A stretch of 64,000 nucleotides of DNA, taken from contig JALXAX010000012.1 in assembly GCA_026991755.1 (NCBI GenBank), positions 1-64,000 on the forward strand, given 5' to 3'. The notes beneath the pieces were generated by a model, which searched no databases, had not been told where the DNA came from, and was given only the letters and a program-made list of their open reading frames with translations. This DNA comes from Thiotrichaceae bacterium (lineage in GTDB: Bacteria; Pseudomonadota; Gammaproteobacteria; Thiotrichales; Thiotrichaceae). Shown one piece after another: positions 34,052 through 42,655 of the stretch. Position numbers and translations under genes: made by a program. Positions within the stretch are counted from its first letter, which is position 1; each line of letters begins with the position of its first letter.

Positions 34052-35214
34052 CTAATAGAAAAACAAATTTTAAACCAGCTTTCTATCTGGTGGTTACTTT
34101 GCTGTCTGTGTTTGCATTACATACAGCAAGCGCGGCGAAAATTATTAATGTAGAAAGCAAAAACTCTACAGCACAGACGGTACTCGGAAGTACTGTAATT
34201 CCTTATAAAGAAGTCACTCTTTCTGCTCAAATACCAGGGCGGGTAATAACGATTAATGGTGATGTTGGAACCACTCTCAATAAAAATGACTTAATCGTAA
34301 AAATTAATGATGATGGTATTCAAGCTAAACGTCGATCGGTATTAGCTGCTTTAGAGTCTTCTCAAGCGGCTTTACGAAATGCACAGACTCAATACAATCG
34401 TGAAATGGTCTCACCTCGTAGTAAAGATATCTCTGGAATGCCGGGAATGGGTTTGCCCACGATGATGGATATTTACATGACGCGCCCTATGTACGAGATG
34501 ATGGGTGATTATAATGAAGGAACCAATCGTTACTCTGATCTGATGAACAGCGCGACAGGCGTGTCTCAAGCAAAAAGCCAAGTGATGCAGTCGTGGTCAC
34601 AGCTCAGTGAGATTGATGCAAAACTGACTAACGCAGTATCAACAGCGCCTTTCACAGGGATGATTTTGGCGAAAATGGTTGAAGTGGGCGATACCGTTCA
34701 ACCTGGACAGCCACTGATTAAATTGGGTGATGTTCGATTTAAGCGTCTAAAAGCTGACGTACCTTCAATAATGGTCAAGAACTTGAGTAAAGGTATGGTA
34801 GTGCCTGTAACTATTAGTGGCAGTCTCAAGACGGAAGCTCGTGTTGCTCAGATTTATCCTATTGCTGATCCTTCTCGACATACAGTAACGGTTAAATTCG
34901 ATTTATATACCAATATTAATGCTGCGCCTGGTATGTATGCTGAGATTAAAATTCCCAATAGCACACAGAAGTCTGAAAAAGTCATTGTTATTCCCAAGAG
35001 CGCATTGCTGCCAGGCAGAAGCTTGGACAGTGTATTGCTTGTTAAAAACGGCAAATCCGAGTTGAGACTAGTCCGATTAGGAGCAAACCAGGAAGATGGA
35101 AAAAAAGTAGCTGTCGTTTCAGGTCTGAGTGCAGGTGATCAGATCATCGACGAACCCCCTGCCACTGCAAAGTCTGGTTATATGCCCTCTGATGAAGTGT
35201 CAAAATCAGAATAA
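34048..35214 (+). CDS. RND efflux periplasmic adaptor (membrane fusion protein) with Met-rich insert
   Basis: A 388-residue adaptor that should link the inner-membrane RND pump to an outer-membrane channel. Signal peptide (PAFYLVVTLLSVFALHTASA), biotinyl-lipoyl-like half-motifs (VTLSAQIPGRVITINGDVGTTL and APFTGMILAKMVEVGDTVQPGQPL, in parts), beta-barrel and membrane-proximal regions (IYPIADPSRHTVTVKFDL, VIPKSALLPG) are all seen. The helical hairpin is short and interrupted by residues 120-166, which contain ten Met (SGMPGMGLPTMMDIYMTRPM). Such clusters are seen in copper-handling proteins, so metal binding is possible. It starts at the overlap with a minileader. Confidence 0.9.
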   Translation: MTNRKTNFKPAFYLVVTLLSVFALHTASAAKIINVESKNSTAQTVLGSTVIPYKEVTLSAQIPGRVITINGDVGTTLNKNDLIVKINDDGIQAKRRSVLAALESSQAALRNAQTQYNREMVSPRSKDISGMPGMGLPTMMDIYMTRPMYEMMGDYNEGTNRYSDLMNSATGVSQAKSQVMQSWSQLSEIDAKLTNAVSTAPFTGMILAKMVEVGDTVQPGQPLIKLGDVRFKRLKADVPSIMVKNLSKGMVVPVTISGSLKTEARVAQIYPIADPSRHTVTVKFDLYTNINAAPGMYAEIKIPNSTQKSEKVIVIPKSALLPGRSLDSVLLVKNGKSELRLVRLGANQEDGKKVAVVSGLSAGDQIIDEPPATAKSGYMPSDEVSKSE

Positions 35215-35254
35215 CCTATTTGTCACATTCCGAGATCTTGCTGGGTAAAATTAT

Positions 35255-38200
35255 ATGACCGATCATAAAGAAGCCAAACCACAAAGAAAACATGCCTTAG
35301 GTATAGCAGGGGGCTTAGCTAAAGCATTTATTACATCACCTATATCACTCTTGCTTATTATCGCATTCCTTGCGATTGGTATATTGGGTTTACAAATCAC
35401 ACCCAGACAAGAAGATCCACAAGTCTCTGTGCCTATGGTGGATATATTTGTAGGTTACCCAGGTGCTTCTGCTGAAGAAGTTGAGAGCCAAATAGCACGA
35501 CCGCTGGAAGGCATTATGTCGGAGATCACGGGAGTTGAACATGTGTATTCCGTGTCTGCTCGTGGTCAGGCGATGGTAACAGTACAGTTTACAGTGGGTG
35601 AAGATTACAATGAGTCTATTGTAAAACTTCACGATAAACTGGAAGCTAATAAAGGCAGCATGCCGTCAGGTACGAGAGGTTTTTTGGTTAAACCAAAAGG
35701 CGTCGATGATGTACCTACGGTAACGTTAACACTATGGTCTAATGAAGTTGAAGATGCCTCTTTACGACTTGTGGCTTTAGATGTTTTACAAAGCTTGCGT
35801 GAAGTGGCGAATACCAGTCAGAGTTTTATTGTAGATGGTCGGTATGATCAGGTAGTTATTGAAATCCTTCCCGAAAGATTAGCGACTTATGGAGTGTCTT
35901 TAGGTCAAGTTGCTAATACCATCCGAATGGCGAACTCTGAGCGCAATGCAGGTGGTATTGAGCCAGGAGATAAAGTACTTACGATTGTAACGGGTTCATT
36001 TCTAAAGAATGCTGAAGATATTAATCGCTTAATGGTGGGTGTGGTTGATAATCGCCCTGTTTATGTGCGAGATGTTGCGTCTGTAAAAGAAAGTGCAAGT
36101 GAAACAAGCCGAGTAGTGACCTATTACACAGGCAAGGCAAGTGGGTCTGAAGAAGTAGCGATGGGTGCAGCTGCCGTTACCATTGCTGTCGCTAAGAAAC
36201 ATGGAACCAATGGTGTTGAAGTTTCAGAAGCTATTTTGGAGAAAGTTGAAACGCTAAAAGGTCGCTCAATCCCAGATAATATTCATGTGGCTATCACGCG
36301 AGATTATGGCGCCTCAGCAAAAGAAAAAGTAAATCATTTATTAAAGAAACTCGTCATAGCAACGCTCATTGTAACCGTATTGGTTTGGTTGTTTCTGGGC
36401 TGGCGTGCTTCATCGGTTGTGTTAATTATTATCCCGATTGTGCTAACAACAACCGTATTTTCTGCTTGGGCATTAGGCCTGACCATTGACCGTGTTAGTT
36501 TGTTTGCACTGATATTTTCAATAGGTATTCTGGTTGATGACGCCATTGTGGTGGTCGAGAATATTTATCGACGTTGGTTGTTAGCCGATAGTCTCGATAC
36601 AGAAACGGCGATTGATGCTGTGCGAGAAGTGGGTAATCCCACTATCATTGCAACCTTTACGGTTATTGCAGCCTTGTTACCGATGGGGTTTGTAAGTGGA
36701 ATGATGGGACCTTATATGTCGCCGATACCAGTACTAGGTTCGGTTGCTATGTTGATATCATTATTTGCCGCATTCGCCTTTACTCCGTGGCTTACTAACA
36801 AGTTGAAACCTGATGTTGATCATCTAAGAGAAGCGGCTGAGAAAGAGCACAAGCAGGCAGCAGCGATGGATCGTTTCTATCGTAAAATTATCATTCCAAT
36901 GATCAGGAAGCCTAAGAAAGGCAAAGTGTTCTTATATGGGATTATTGCAGTCTTCTTTGTTTCAATACTGCTCTTTTACCCCACCAAGTTTGTTCGTGTA
37001 AAAATGTTGCCGCTTGATAACAAGCCGGAATTTAATATTGTAGTTAACTTCCCTGAAGGAACTGCATTACCTGTAACGGCTAATCTCATTAATAATATGT
37101 CAATGTATTTAAAAGACATTGATGAAGTTACCGCACTGCAAACTTATGCAGGCACGGCATCACCCTTTAACTTCAACGGCTTAGTGCGTCACTCTTACTT
37201 GCGAAGCAAAGCTTGGCAAGGTGATATACAAGTGCAGCTTGTTGATAAGCATGATCGTGAAAGAAGCAGTCATCAAATTGCGGATGCAGTACGTGAAGCT
37301 TTAACACCCATTGCTAAAGAAGCAGGAGCGCGTATTGAGGTTGTGGAAATGCCACCTGGGCCTCCCGTGTTACAAACCATTGTTGCAGAAATTTATGGGC
37401 CAAGTGCTGAAGTGCGCCGTGAGTTCGCTGAAGATATGCGTAAGAAGTTTGAAGAAGCAGAAAATATTGCCGATGTTGATAACTTCCTAGAAGCTCCACA
37501 TGAAATATTGCGATTCAAAGTAGATGCGGATAAAGCACAAAGAAAAGGAATATCAGTAGAAGATATTAATAGAACCTTAGAAATGGCAATGGGTGGGTAC
37601 ATTCTGGGTGATATTAAGAAGAACAAATTAATAGATCCAACACCTATTGTTATGCAGGTTCCTTTAAGTGTTCGTTCAGATATTTATCGTTTAGTGCAGC
37701 TCCCCGTGACGAGCAAATCGGGGGTTGCTATCCCTCTAGCAGAATTAGGTGCTTTTTATCGTGAACCCGAAGATAAGCCTATTTACCATAAAGATCTAAG
37801 GCCCGTTGAGTTTGTAACCGGTGAAGGTGTCGGTAAATTTGCGGCACCTGTTTACGCTCAGTTTGAAGTGCAAGATTTATTGGCGGCTGATAATGATGGT
37901 GAAGGTTATAAAGCTCCTGATGGAACGGTCGTAACGGGCGGTCATTGGTTAGGAACACCCAAAGAATCGAATGAATCCTCTTTTGAATGGGGCGGTGAGT
38001 GGACGGTTACCTTCGAAACATTCCGAGATATGGGTATAGCCTTTATGGCAGCGTTAGTGTTGATCTATATGTTGATCGTCGCTCAATTTGGCAACTTTAT
38101 TTTGCCCGCTATCGTTATGGCACCCATTCCACTGACTCTTATAGGAATAGTGCCAGGGCACTGGATCATGGGAGCAGATTTCTCAGCGACCTCAATGATC

Positions 38201-39301
38201 GGTTTTATTGCTCTGGCTGGAATTATAGTCAGAAACTCAATACTGTTAGTGGACTTTTCCCGTGAAGCTGTTATGGAAAAAGGTATGTCGGTGATGGATG
38301 CGGTGATTCATTCTTGTGAAGCAAGAACAAGACCTATTGCAATCACGGCGTTAGCTCTAATGGGTGGGTCATCAGTCATCGTTTCTGACCCTATTTTCCA
38401 AGGAATGGGGGTATCCCTTATTTTTGGTGGATTGGTATCAACTGTTTTAACTTTACTGGTGATTCCACTAGGTTGTATTAGTGCAGGTGACGCATTGCGT
38501 ACGGATGGTGGTGAATCTGCTGCTGTAATAGCAGATAGCGATACAGGTGTCGACGTGCAATCTATAACAAGCTCTTCTTATGATGATGAAACATTATTTG
38601 ATAAAGCAAAAGAAGGCGCAGGAACCGTTGTCGGCATTGCGGTTACTGTTTTAGGTATGATTTTTTCAGGAATAAAAAGCTTATTTGGTCTAGGTGTAGA
38701 GTTGCTTGGTAAGAAGAAAAAGCTTGCTGAATCAAAAGATTCTGAATCAGTTGTTGTCAGCAAAATAAATGAAAGTCATAATGCGGTTCCGAAAGGAAAA
38801 GCAATGCCAAAGGCTAAAGCGTCACCCAAAGGTAAGGCAGCTCCAAAAGCTAAAGCAGCTCCAAAAGCTAAGGCAGCTCCAAAAGCTAAAGCAGCTCCAA
38901 AAGCTAAAGCAGCTCCAAAAGCTAAGGCAGAGCCAAAAGCTAAGGCAGCTCCAAAAGCTAAAGCAGCTCCAAAAGCTAAGGCAGAGCCAAAAGCTAAGGC
39001 AGAGCCAAAAGCTAAGGCAGAGCCAAAAGCTAAGGCAGAGCCAAAAGCTAAGGCAGAGCCAAAAGCTAAGGCAGAGCCAAAAGCTAAGGCAGAGCCCAAA
39101 GCTAAAGCAGAGCCCAAAGCTAAAGCAGAGCCCAAAGCTAAAGCAGAACCAAAAGCTAAAGCAGCTCCAAAAGCTAAGGCAGAGCCCAAAGCTAAAGCAG
39201 CTCCAAAAGCTAAAATAGAACCCGAGGCTAAGTCAGAACCAATGTCAAAAGCTAAAAGCCCATCTAAGCGTAGAGGTATACGCTTAAAAGATGATCTTTA
39301 A
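35255..39301 (+). CDS. RND efflux permease with long Lys/Ala/Pro C-terminal tail
   Basis: A 1348-residue proton-driven exporter. The canonical RND core (about 1-1085) has TM1 after a short N-terminus (SPISLLLIIAFLAIGILGL), PRQEDPQVSVPMVDIFVGYPGAS (parts), and the TM4 proton-relay pair in IGILVDDAIVVVENIYRRW. It also has the second half with ATSMIGFIALAGIIVRNSILLVDFSRE (parts). About 260 extra residues follow: an acidic stretch, a hydrophobic segment (GIAVTVLGMIFSGIKSLFGLG) and a Lys-rich tail with 21 perfect AxPKAK hexapeptides (38837-39214). Such tails are not part of RND pumps. Substrate is unknown. Confidence 0.93.
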   Translation: MTDHKEAKPQRKHALGIAGGLAKAFITSPISLLLIIAFLAIGILGLQITPRQEDPQVSVPMVDIFVGYPGASAEEVESQIARPLEGIMSEITGVEHVYSVSARGQAMVTVQFTVGEDYNESIVKLHDKLEANKGSMPSGTRGFLVKPKGVDDVPTVTLTLWSNEVEDASLRLVALDVLQSLREVANTSQSFIVDGRYDQVVIEILPERLATYGVSLGQVANTIRMANSERNAGGIEPGDKVLTIVTGSFLKNAEDINRLMVGVVDNRPVYVRDVASVKESASETSRVVTYYTGKASGSEEVAMGAAAVTIAVAKKHGTNGVEVSEAILEKVETLKGRSIPDNIHVAITRDYGASAKEKVNHLLKKLVIATLIVTVLVWLFLGWRASSVVLIIIPIVLTTTVFSAWALGLTIDRVSLFALIFSIGILVDDAIVVVENIYRRWLLADSLDTETAIDAVREVGNPTIIATFTVIAALLPMGFVSGMMGPYMSPIPVLGSVAMLISLFAAFAFTPWLTNKLKPDVDHLREAAEKEHKQAAAMDRFYRKIIIPMIRKPKKGKVFLYGIIAVFFVSILLFYPTKFVRVKMLPLDNKPEFNIVVNFPEGTALPVTANLINNMSMYLKDIDEVTALQTYAGTASPFNFNGLVRHSYLRSKAWQGDIQVQLVDKHDRERSSHQIADAVREALTPIAKEAGARIEVVEMPPGPPVLQTIVAEIYGPSAEVRREFAEDMRKKFEEAENIADVDNFLEAPHEILRFKVDADKAQRKGISVEDINRTLEMAMGGYILGDIKKNKLIDPTPIVMQVPLSVRSDIYRLVQLPVTSKSGVAIPLAELGAFYREPEDKPIYHKDLRPVEFVTGEGVGKFAAPVYAQFEVQDLLAADNDGEGYKAPDGTVVTGGHWLGTPKESNESSFEWGGEWTVTFETFRDMGIAFMAALVLIYMLIVAQFGNFILPAIVMAPIPLTLIGIVPGHWIMGADFSATSMIGFIALAGIIVRNSILLVDFSREAVMEKGMSVMDAVIHSCEARTRPIAITALALMGGSSVIVSDPIFQGMGVSLIFGGLVSTVLTLLVIPLGCISAGDALRTDGGESAAVIADSDTGVDVQSITSSSYDDETLFDKAKEGAGTVVGIAVTVLGMIFSGIKSLFGLGVELLGKKKKLAESKDSESVVVSKINESHNAVPKGKAMPKAKASPKGKAAPKAKAAPKAKAAPKAKAAPKAKAAPKAKAEPKAKAAPKAKAAPKAKAEPKAKAEPKAKAEPKAKAEPKAKAEPKAKAEPKAKAEPKAKAEPKAKAEPKAKAEPKAKAAPKAKAEPKAKAAPKAKIEPEAKSEPMSKAKSPSKRRGIRLKDDL
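38837..39214 (+). repeat. 18-bp coding tandem repeat, 21 units
   Basis: Unit GCAGCTCCAAAAGCTAAA or its GAG-containing variant encodes A-A/E-P-K-A-K. The order of variants is five AAPKAK, AEPKAK, two AAPKAK, ten AEPKAK, then AAPKAK, AEPKAK, AAPKAK. Synonymous AAA/AAG and CCA/CCC changes show stepwise expansion. Because the unit is a multiple of three, all frames stay open across it, which creates long spurious frames on both strands. Confidence 0.95.
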
Positions 39302-39332
39302 AATTTTTTAGAATGAATATATAAGGTATTTT

Positions 39333-40376
39333 ATGAAACCCGCACATAAAGGAATCGGTGTTATAGGACTAGCAACTGGAGCAACAGTGCTAGCTATTTC
39401 GTTATTAGGTTGCACAGGATGCAGTAAAGATGAGAGCAGCGATGCTACCGCTGATAAAGAGTCTGTTGTAGACGCAACTGTTGAAACTACGGCCAAAGCA
39501 GAAGCTGTTAGCAGTGAAGCACCAGCTCATGTACAAGTGAAAGCTGAAAATACAGAAGCTGAAACAGCAATCTCAAATTCTGATGCATCGGTTAAAGCAG
39601 AGGGAAATGCTCCGGTTGCAGAAAAAGAAGTCCCTGCAGAGATGAAGGCTGTAGTTGCGGAATCAGATACAGCAAATACTGTAGTTGCTCCTCCACCTCC
39701 TGGTTTATTTCAGGTGTCGGGTGACCATCAGGGCAGTGCAGAAGCGATGAAACAGCCTGTGGCGCCTACATCTCCAGTAATACCAGCTGCGCCACAAAAT
39801 ACGGTCAATCAGGTAGCTGCTCCCGCTCAACCTCAAAGTGCTCAAGCACCTGCTACTCCATCTGCACCACAAGCACCAGTGATTAAGGTGGAAGCCGCTA
39901 AGTTTCCAGAGTCTATGAATGCTAAAACAGCAGAAGCAGCTAAGCCAGCTAATACTGGCGTCACGATCCCTGCTGCTCCTATGGCAAAACTAGCAGAGCC
40001 AGAAGCACCTGCTAGTGTAGAGATTCCTAAAATGGAGATGCCAAAGGCTCCCGTTCTTAAGAAGCCAGAGATGAAAGCCCCTGTTGCAGAGAACACAAAA
40101 AGTGGTGTAAATACAGGAAATGCAAATGTATCATCTACTTCGATGAATATGCCATCTACTTCGATGCAGATGCCTAATATGCAAATGCCCAATATGAATA
40201 TGGGTACACCTCAGATGAACCAAAACATGGGATATATGCCACGTATGTATTATGTTCCTGTACCTATGTACTATGCTCCTTATGGCATGCCTGCAGGCGC
40301 ACAAGGGCAACAGCAAGGACAGCAACAGCCTAAAGCGGCACAACCTCAAGCAGAGCAGGCAAAAGAGCAAAACTAA
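39333..40376 (+). CDS. Low-complexity lipoprotein with Met-rich C-terminus
   Basis: A 347-residue protein with a lipoprotein signal ending in SLLGC (Cys27). The mature part is a long Ala/Pro/Glu/Val-rich unstructured stretch. Near the C-terminus (about 265-320) it has a Met/Asn/Gln-rich section (STSMQMPNMQMPNMNMG) and then Tyr/Pro- and Gln-rich tails. It could span the periplasm or bind metal like other Met-rich proteins. Ribosome-binding site AAGG precedes the ATG. It sits 31 bp after the pump gene and 2 bp before the ParA gene, so it is part of the same transcription unit. Confidence 0.82.
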   Translation: MKPAHKGIGVIGLATGATVLAISLLGCTGCSKDESSDATADKESVVDATVETTAKAEAVSSEAPAHVQVKAENTEAETAISNSDASVKAEGNAPVAEKEVPAEMKAVVAESDTANTVVAPPPPGLFQVSGDHQGSAEAMKQPVAPTSPVIPAAPQNTVNQVAAPAQPQSAQAPATPSAPQAPVIKVEAAKFPESMNAKTAEAAKPANTGVTIPAAPMAKLAEPEAPASVEIPKMEMPKAPVLKKPEMKAPVAENTKSGVNTGNANVSSTSMNMPSTSMQMPNMQMPNMNMGTPQMNQNMGYMPRMYYVPVPMYYAPYGMPAGAQGQQQGQQQPKAAQPQAEQAKEQN

Positions 40377-40378
40377 AG

Positions 40379-40999
40379 ATGGCTATAACAGTTGTTGGCA
40401 ATTTAAAAGGTGGCACAGGTAAAAGCACAGTAGCTTTTAACTTGTCTTTATGGGTGGCTACTAATAGAAATGCTTATGTCTCTGTTTATGACCTCGATCC
40501 TCAGGCAACATTAACAGATGCGCTTGAGATCCGGACTGAAGACGGTTATACGCCTTCTATAAGCCCCTATAACGATATCAATGAGATAAAAAATGAAGGT
40601 AGAAATACCGAAATAATAATTGATATTGGTATGTCTGATTCCGCTGCTATGGAAAAAGCGCTTGAAATAGCAGACAGGGTCGTAGTGCCTATTGCCCCCA
40701 GTCAAGCAGACGTCTGGTCGACACAACGTTTTTTGAAGTTAATCGAAAAAGCTAGATCAGGGAAAAAGGTCGAAATAGTAGGATTTATGAATCGTGCTGA
40801 TACGCATCATGGTGTTCGTGAGACGGATGAAGCGTTAGCTGCGATGAAGACATTATCAGGTATAAAGATGCTTGAGTGTAAATTGTACCAACGTACCATC
40901 TATAGGCGGTCTTTTAGTGAAGGCTTAGCCGTTTTTGAGTTAGATCGACGGTCGAAAGCGAAAGAAGAGTTAGATGTGTTAGGTAATAGTTTATACTAA
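40379..40999 (+). CDS. ParA/MinD-type ATPase, orphan (McdA-like)
   Basis: A 206-residue deviant Walker ATPase. The P-loop NLKGGTGKSTVAFNLS has the signature Lys10 and Lys15; the A' motif is YDLDPQA and Walker B is EIIIDIGMSD. The short form lacks the N-terminal helix-turn-helix of plasmid ParA, and no ParB gene or parS-like sites are beside it. Orphan ParAs of this size (McdA, ParC, PpfA types) position protein cargo such as carboxysomes, chemoreceptor arrays or envelope complexes along the nucleoid. I infer that its cargo is encoded next to it: the RND complex or the membrane proteins downstream. Confidence 0.87.
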   Translation: MAITVVGNLKGGTGKSTVAFNLSLWVATNRNAYVSVYDLDPQATLTDALEIRTEDGYTPSISPYNDINEIKNEGRNTEIIIDIGMSDSAAMEKALEIADRVVVPIAPSQADVWSTQRFLKLIEKARSGKKVEIVGFMNRADTHHGVRETDEALAAMKTLSGIKMLECKLYQRTIYRRSFSEGLAVFELDRRSKAKEELDVLGNSLY

Positions 41000-41005
41000 G
41001 TTTCT

Positions 41006-41100
41006 AAATTCAATTTTTCAGTTAGCACTCAATGTGCTTGATTAATTGAATTTTAAATTTAAGAAATAATTAAAAAGATGTGGTTTTCGTTAGAAAACCA
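41006..41100 (+). terminator. Two hairpins between the ParA and TPR genes
   Basis: A perfect 10-bp stem AAATTCAATT / AATTGAATTT (41006-41015 and 41044-41053), then GGTTTTC / GAAAACC (41083-41100) just before the ribosome-binding site AAGGAG. They may partly end transcription after the ParA gene or process the mRNA. Confidence 0.45.
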
Positions 41101-41117
41101 TTATAAGGAGTAATTAA

Positions 41118-41930
41118 ATGCATATTTTTCGTTGGCTGTTATCACACCCAATTATTACCGCTTGGATTCTTGCGGCTCTAGCTATATTGCTCAATATAAA
41201 TATGGGTTCTAAGTCGGAAGGACATAAGCAGGTAAAAGTTGCTCATGTTGCTTCTGAAAATGTATCTGATGCTTCACATAGAGAAGTAAAAGAAAATGTT
41301 CAAGAGCCGTATTCGGCTCTGGTCGCTAAAGAAATGTCAGCTGAAAAAACTTCAGAGCAAGTTTCTAGTGGTAGTACAGAAACTGATGAGAGTCATTCCG
41401 CGAATAAAGTTGAATCAGACGCAGAAAATTCTGTAGAAACTAAGACTCCAGAGCAGACATCAGAAAGTGATGAATCAGAATCTAAAGCCTCTGCAAATAC
41501 TCAAGTAGTTGCTACGGCAGCAGTTAATGCCGCACAGTTGGAAGTAAAAAAAGATCAACCAGAAAGTACTAGCAACCCTGAAGAGACAGTAGAGAATAAT
41601 GCGGGCAGCTCTGCTGGTTTGGAGTCTATGAGCGAAGAAGATTTATTGAAACTTGCTCGTGAAGCATTCTGGCAAAATGAAAAGGACAAGTCGGCAGCGG
41701 TTTATCATGCATTAATAGAGCGTGTACCCTCATCACTTGGCTATAAAGGTGAGTTAGCTAATGTGTTATGGCATCAGAATAAGCAAAAGGAATCAGCTGC
41801 ACTGTATGCTGAAATCGCTATGCCAATGCTAGAGCAAGGTAAAACAAGAGAAGTAGGAAATATGTTGGGTTTCATTGGTGTGTTTTTTCCAGAGAAAGCT
41901 CGTGAAATACATCGTTCCATGTCGGAATAA
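41118..41930 (+). CDS. Single-pass membrane protein with acidic linker and TPR-like domain
   Basis: A 270-residue protein. Residues about 10-28 form one membrane helix (PIITAWILAALAILLNI). Then comes an acidic Ser/Glu-rich linker of about 140 residues, and a C-terminal helical domain with tetratricopeptide-like pairs (LLKLAREAFWQNEKDKSAAVYHALIERVPSS, then ELANVLWHQNKQKESAALYAEI). The topology of an N-terminal anchor plus distal TPR would let it recruit a partner protein. Ribosome-binding site AAGGAG is strong. It lies between the ParA gene and the coiled-coil gene in the same direction. No named family is recognised. Confidence 0.75.
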   Translation: MHIFRWLLSHPIITAWILAALAILLNINMGSKSEGHKQVKVAHVASENVSDASHREVKENVQEPYSALVAKEMSAEKTSEQVSSGSTETDESHSANKVESDAENSVETKTPEQTSESDESESKASANTQVVATAAVNAAQLEVKKDQPESTSNPEETVENNAGSSAGLESMSEEDLLKLAREAFWQNEKDKSAAVYHALIERVPSSLGYKGELANVLWHQNKQKESAALYAEIAMPMLEQGKTREVGNMLGFIGVFFPEKAREIHRSMSE

Positions 41931-41956
41931 GTAGAGTGAAGGTAGTGGTATAGATT

Positions 41957-42574
41957 ATGGGCGAAAAAAGTGACTTACATCGCGATTATGTATTAGAGCT
42001 TGAAAGTGAACTTCATGAGCTTGAAAAGCGTGAAGAATCTTCCACGCGTCGAATGCAGATGCTGGTATATCCTGCAATGGTCGCTTTTATTATCCTTGCT
42101 GCCTATGGTTTCTTTCTTGTTCACTCGTTAACGACTGATGTTGGCAAGATGGCTAAATCCATCGTCGTTATTTCTGATGCGGTGGGTAATAATATGAAGA
42201 TTATTTCATCTAGCACCATTGCAATGTCAGACAAAATGTCTAGCTTAGTTAGTTCGACAGAATCCATGTCGGGCAGAGTGGGTGATATGACGTCGAAAGT
42301 CGGTTCGATGTCGCAGAACATTGGTGTAATGCGAGATTCTACTGAAAGTATGGCATCATCTACCAATAATATGCAGCAAGATATGTGGAGCTTAAATCAG
42401 AATATCTCAACCCCTTTGAGTATGTTTAATAAGTTTATTCCATGGAGCAATAATTCCAACGGCCGCTTTCGTGGGTCAAACCCACAAAGACAAGCGCCTC
42501 CACCCCCCGTATATTACCAGCAACAGCCTATACAACAACCACAAGCCCTACAGCCCGCTCCAGTCCCTCAGTAA
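41957..42574 (+). CDS. Membrane-anchored Met/Ser-rich coiled-coil protein
   Basis: A 205-residue protein. A short charged N-terminal helix (YVLELESELHELEKREESS) is followed by one membrane helix (about 36-58, MLVYPAMVAFIILAAYGFFL) and a long coiled coil (about 60-150) with Met and Ser at repeating positions (SDKMSSLV, SGRVGDMTSKVGSMSQNI, STESMASSTNNM). A Pro/Gln-rich C-terminal tail ends the protein. It resembles magnetosome- or chemoreceptor-like helical stalks only in general shape. It is 26 bp after the TPR gene. Function is unknown; it could form oligomeric anchors in the cell envelope. Confidence 0.75.
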   Translation: MGEKSDLHRDYVLELESELHELEKREESSTRRMQMLVYPAMVAFIILAAYGFFLVHSLTTDVGKMAKSIVVISDAVGNNMKIISSSTIAMSDKMSSLVSSTESMSGRVGDMTSKVGSMSQNIGVMRDSTESMASSTNNMQQDMWSLNQNISTPLSMFNKFIPWSNNSNGRFRGSNPQRQAPPPPVYYQQQPIQQPQALQPAPVPQ

Positions 42575-42655
42575 CTCTAGTCCAAGTTTACGTAGAGTAA
42601 TAATCAGGCTCTCTGCTTAGTGGGATAGAAAGAAATTAAGTTAAGGATAGATGAA

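Noticed and set aside
38837-39214. CRISPR-like array
   Set aside because: Units are contiguous and coding without spacers; no cas genes in the window.
38769-39218. Long open frames in other frames and on the reverse strand over the AxPKAK repeat
   Set aside because: The 18-bp repeat is a multiple of three, so any frame stays open; the products are pure low-complexity and the pump frame is the only one with flanking coding sequence.
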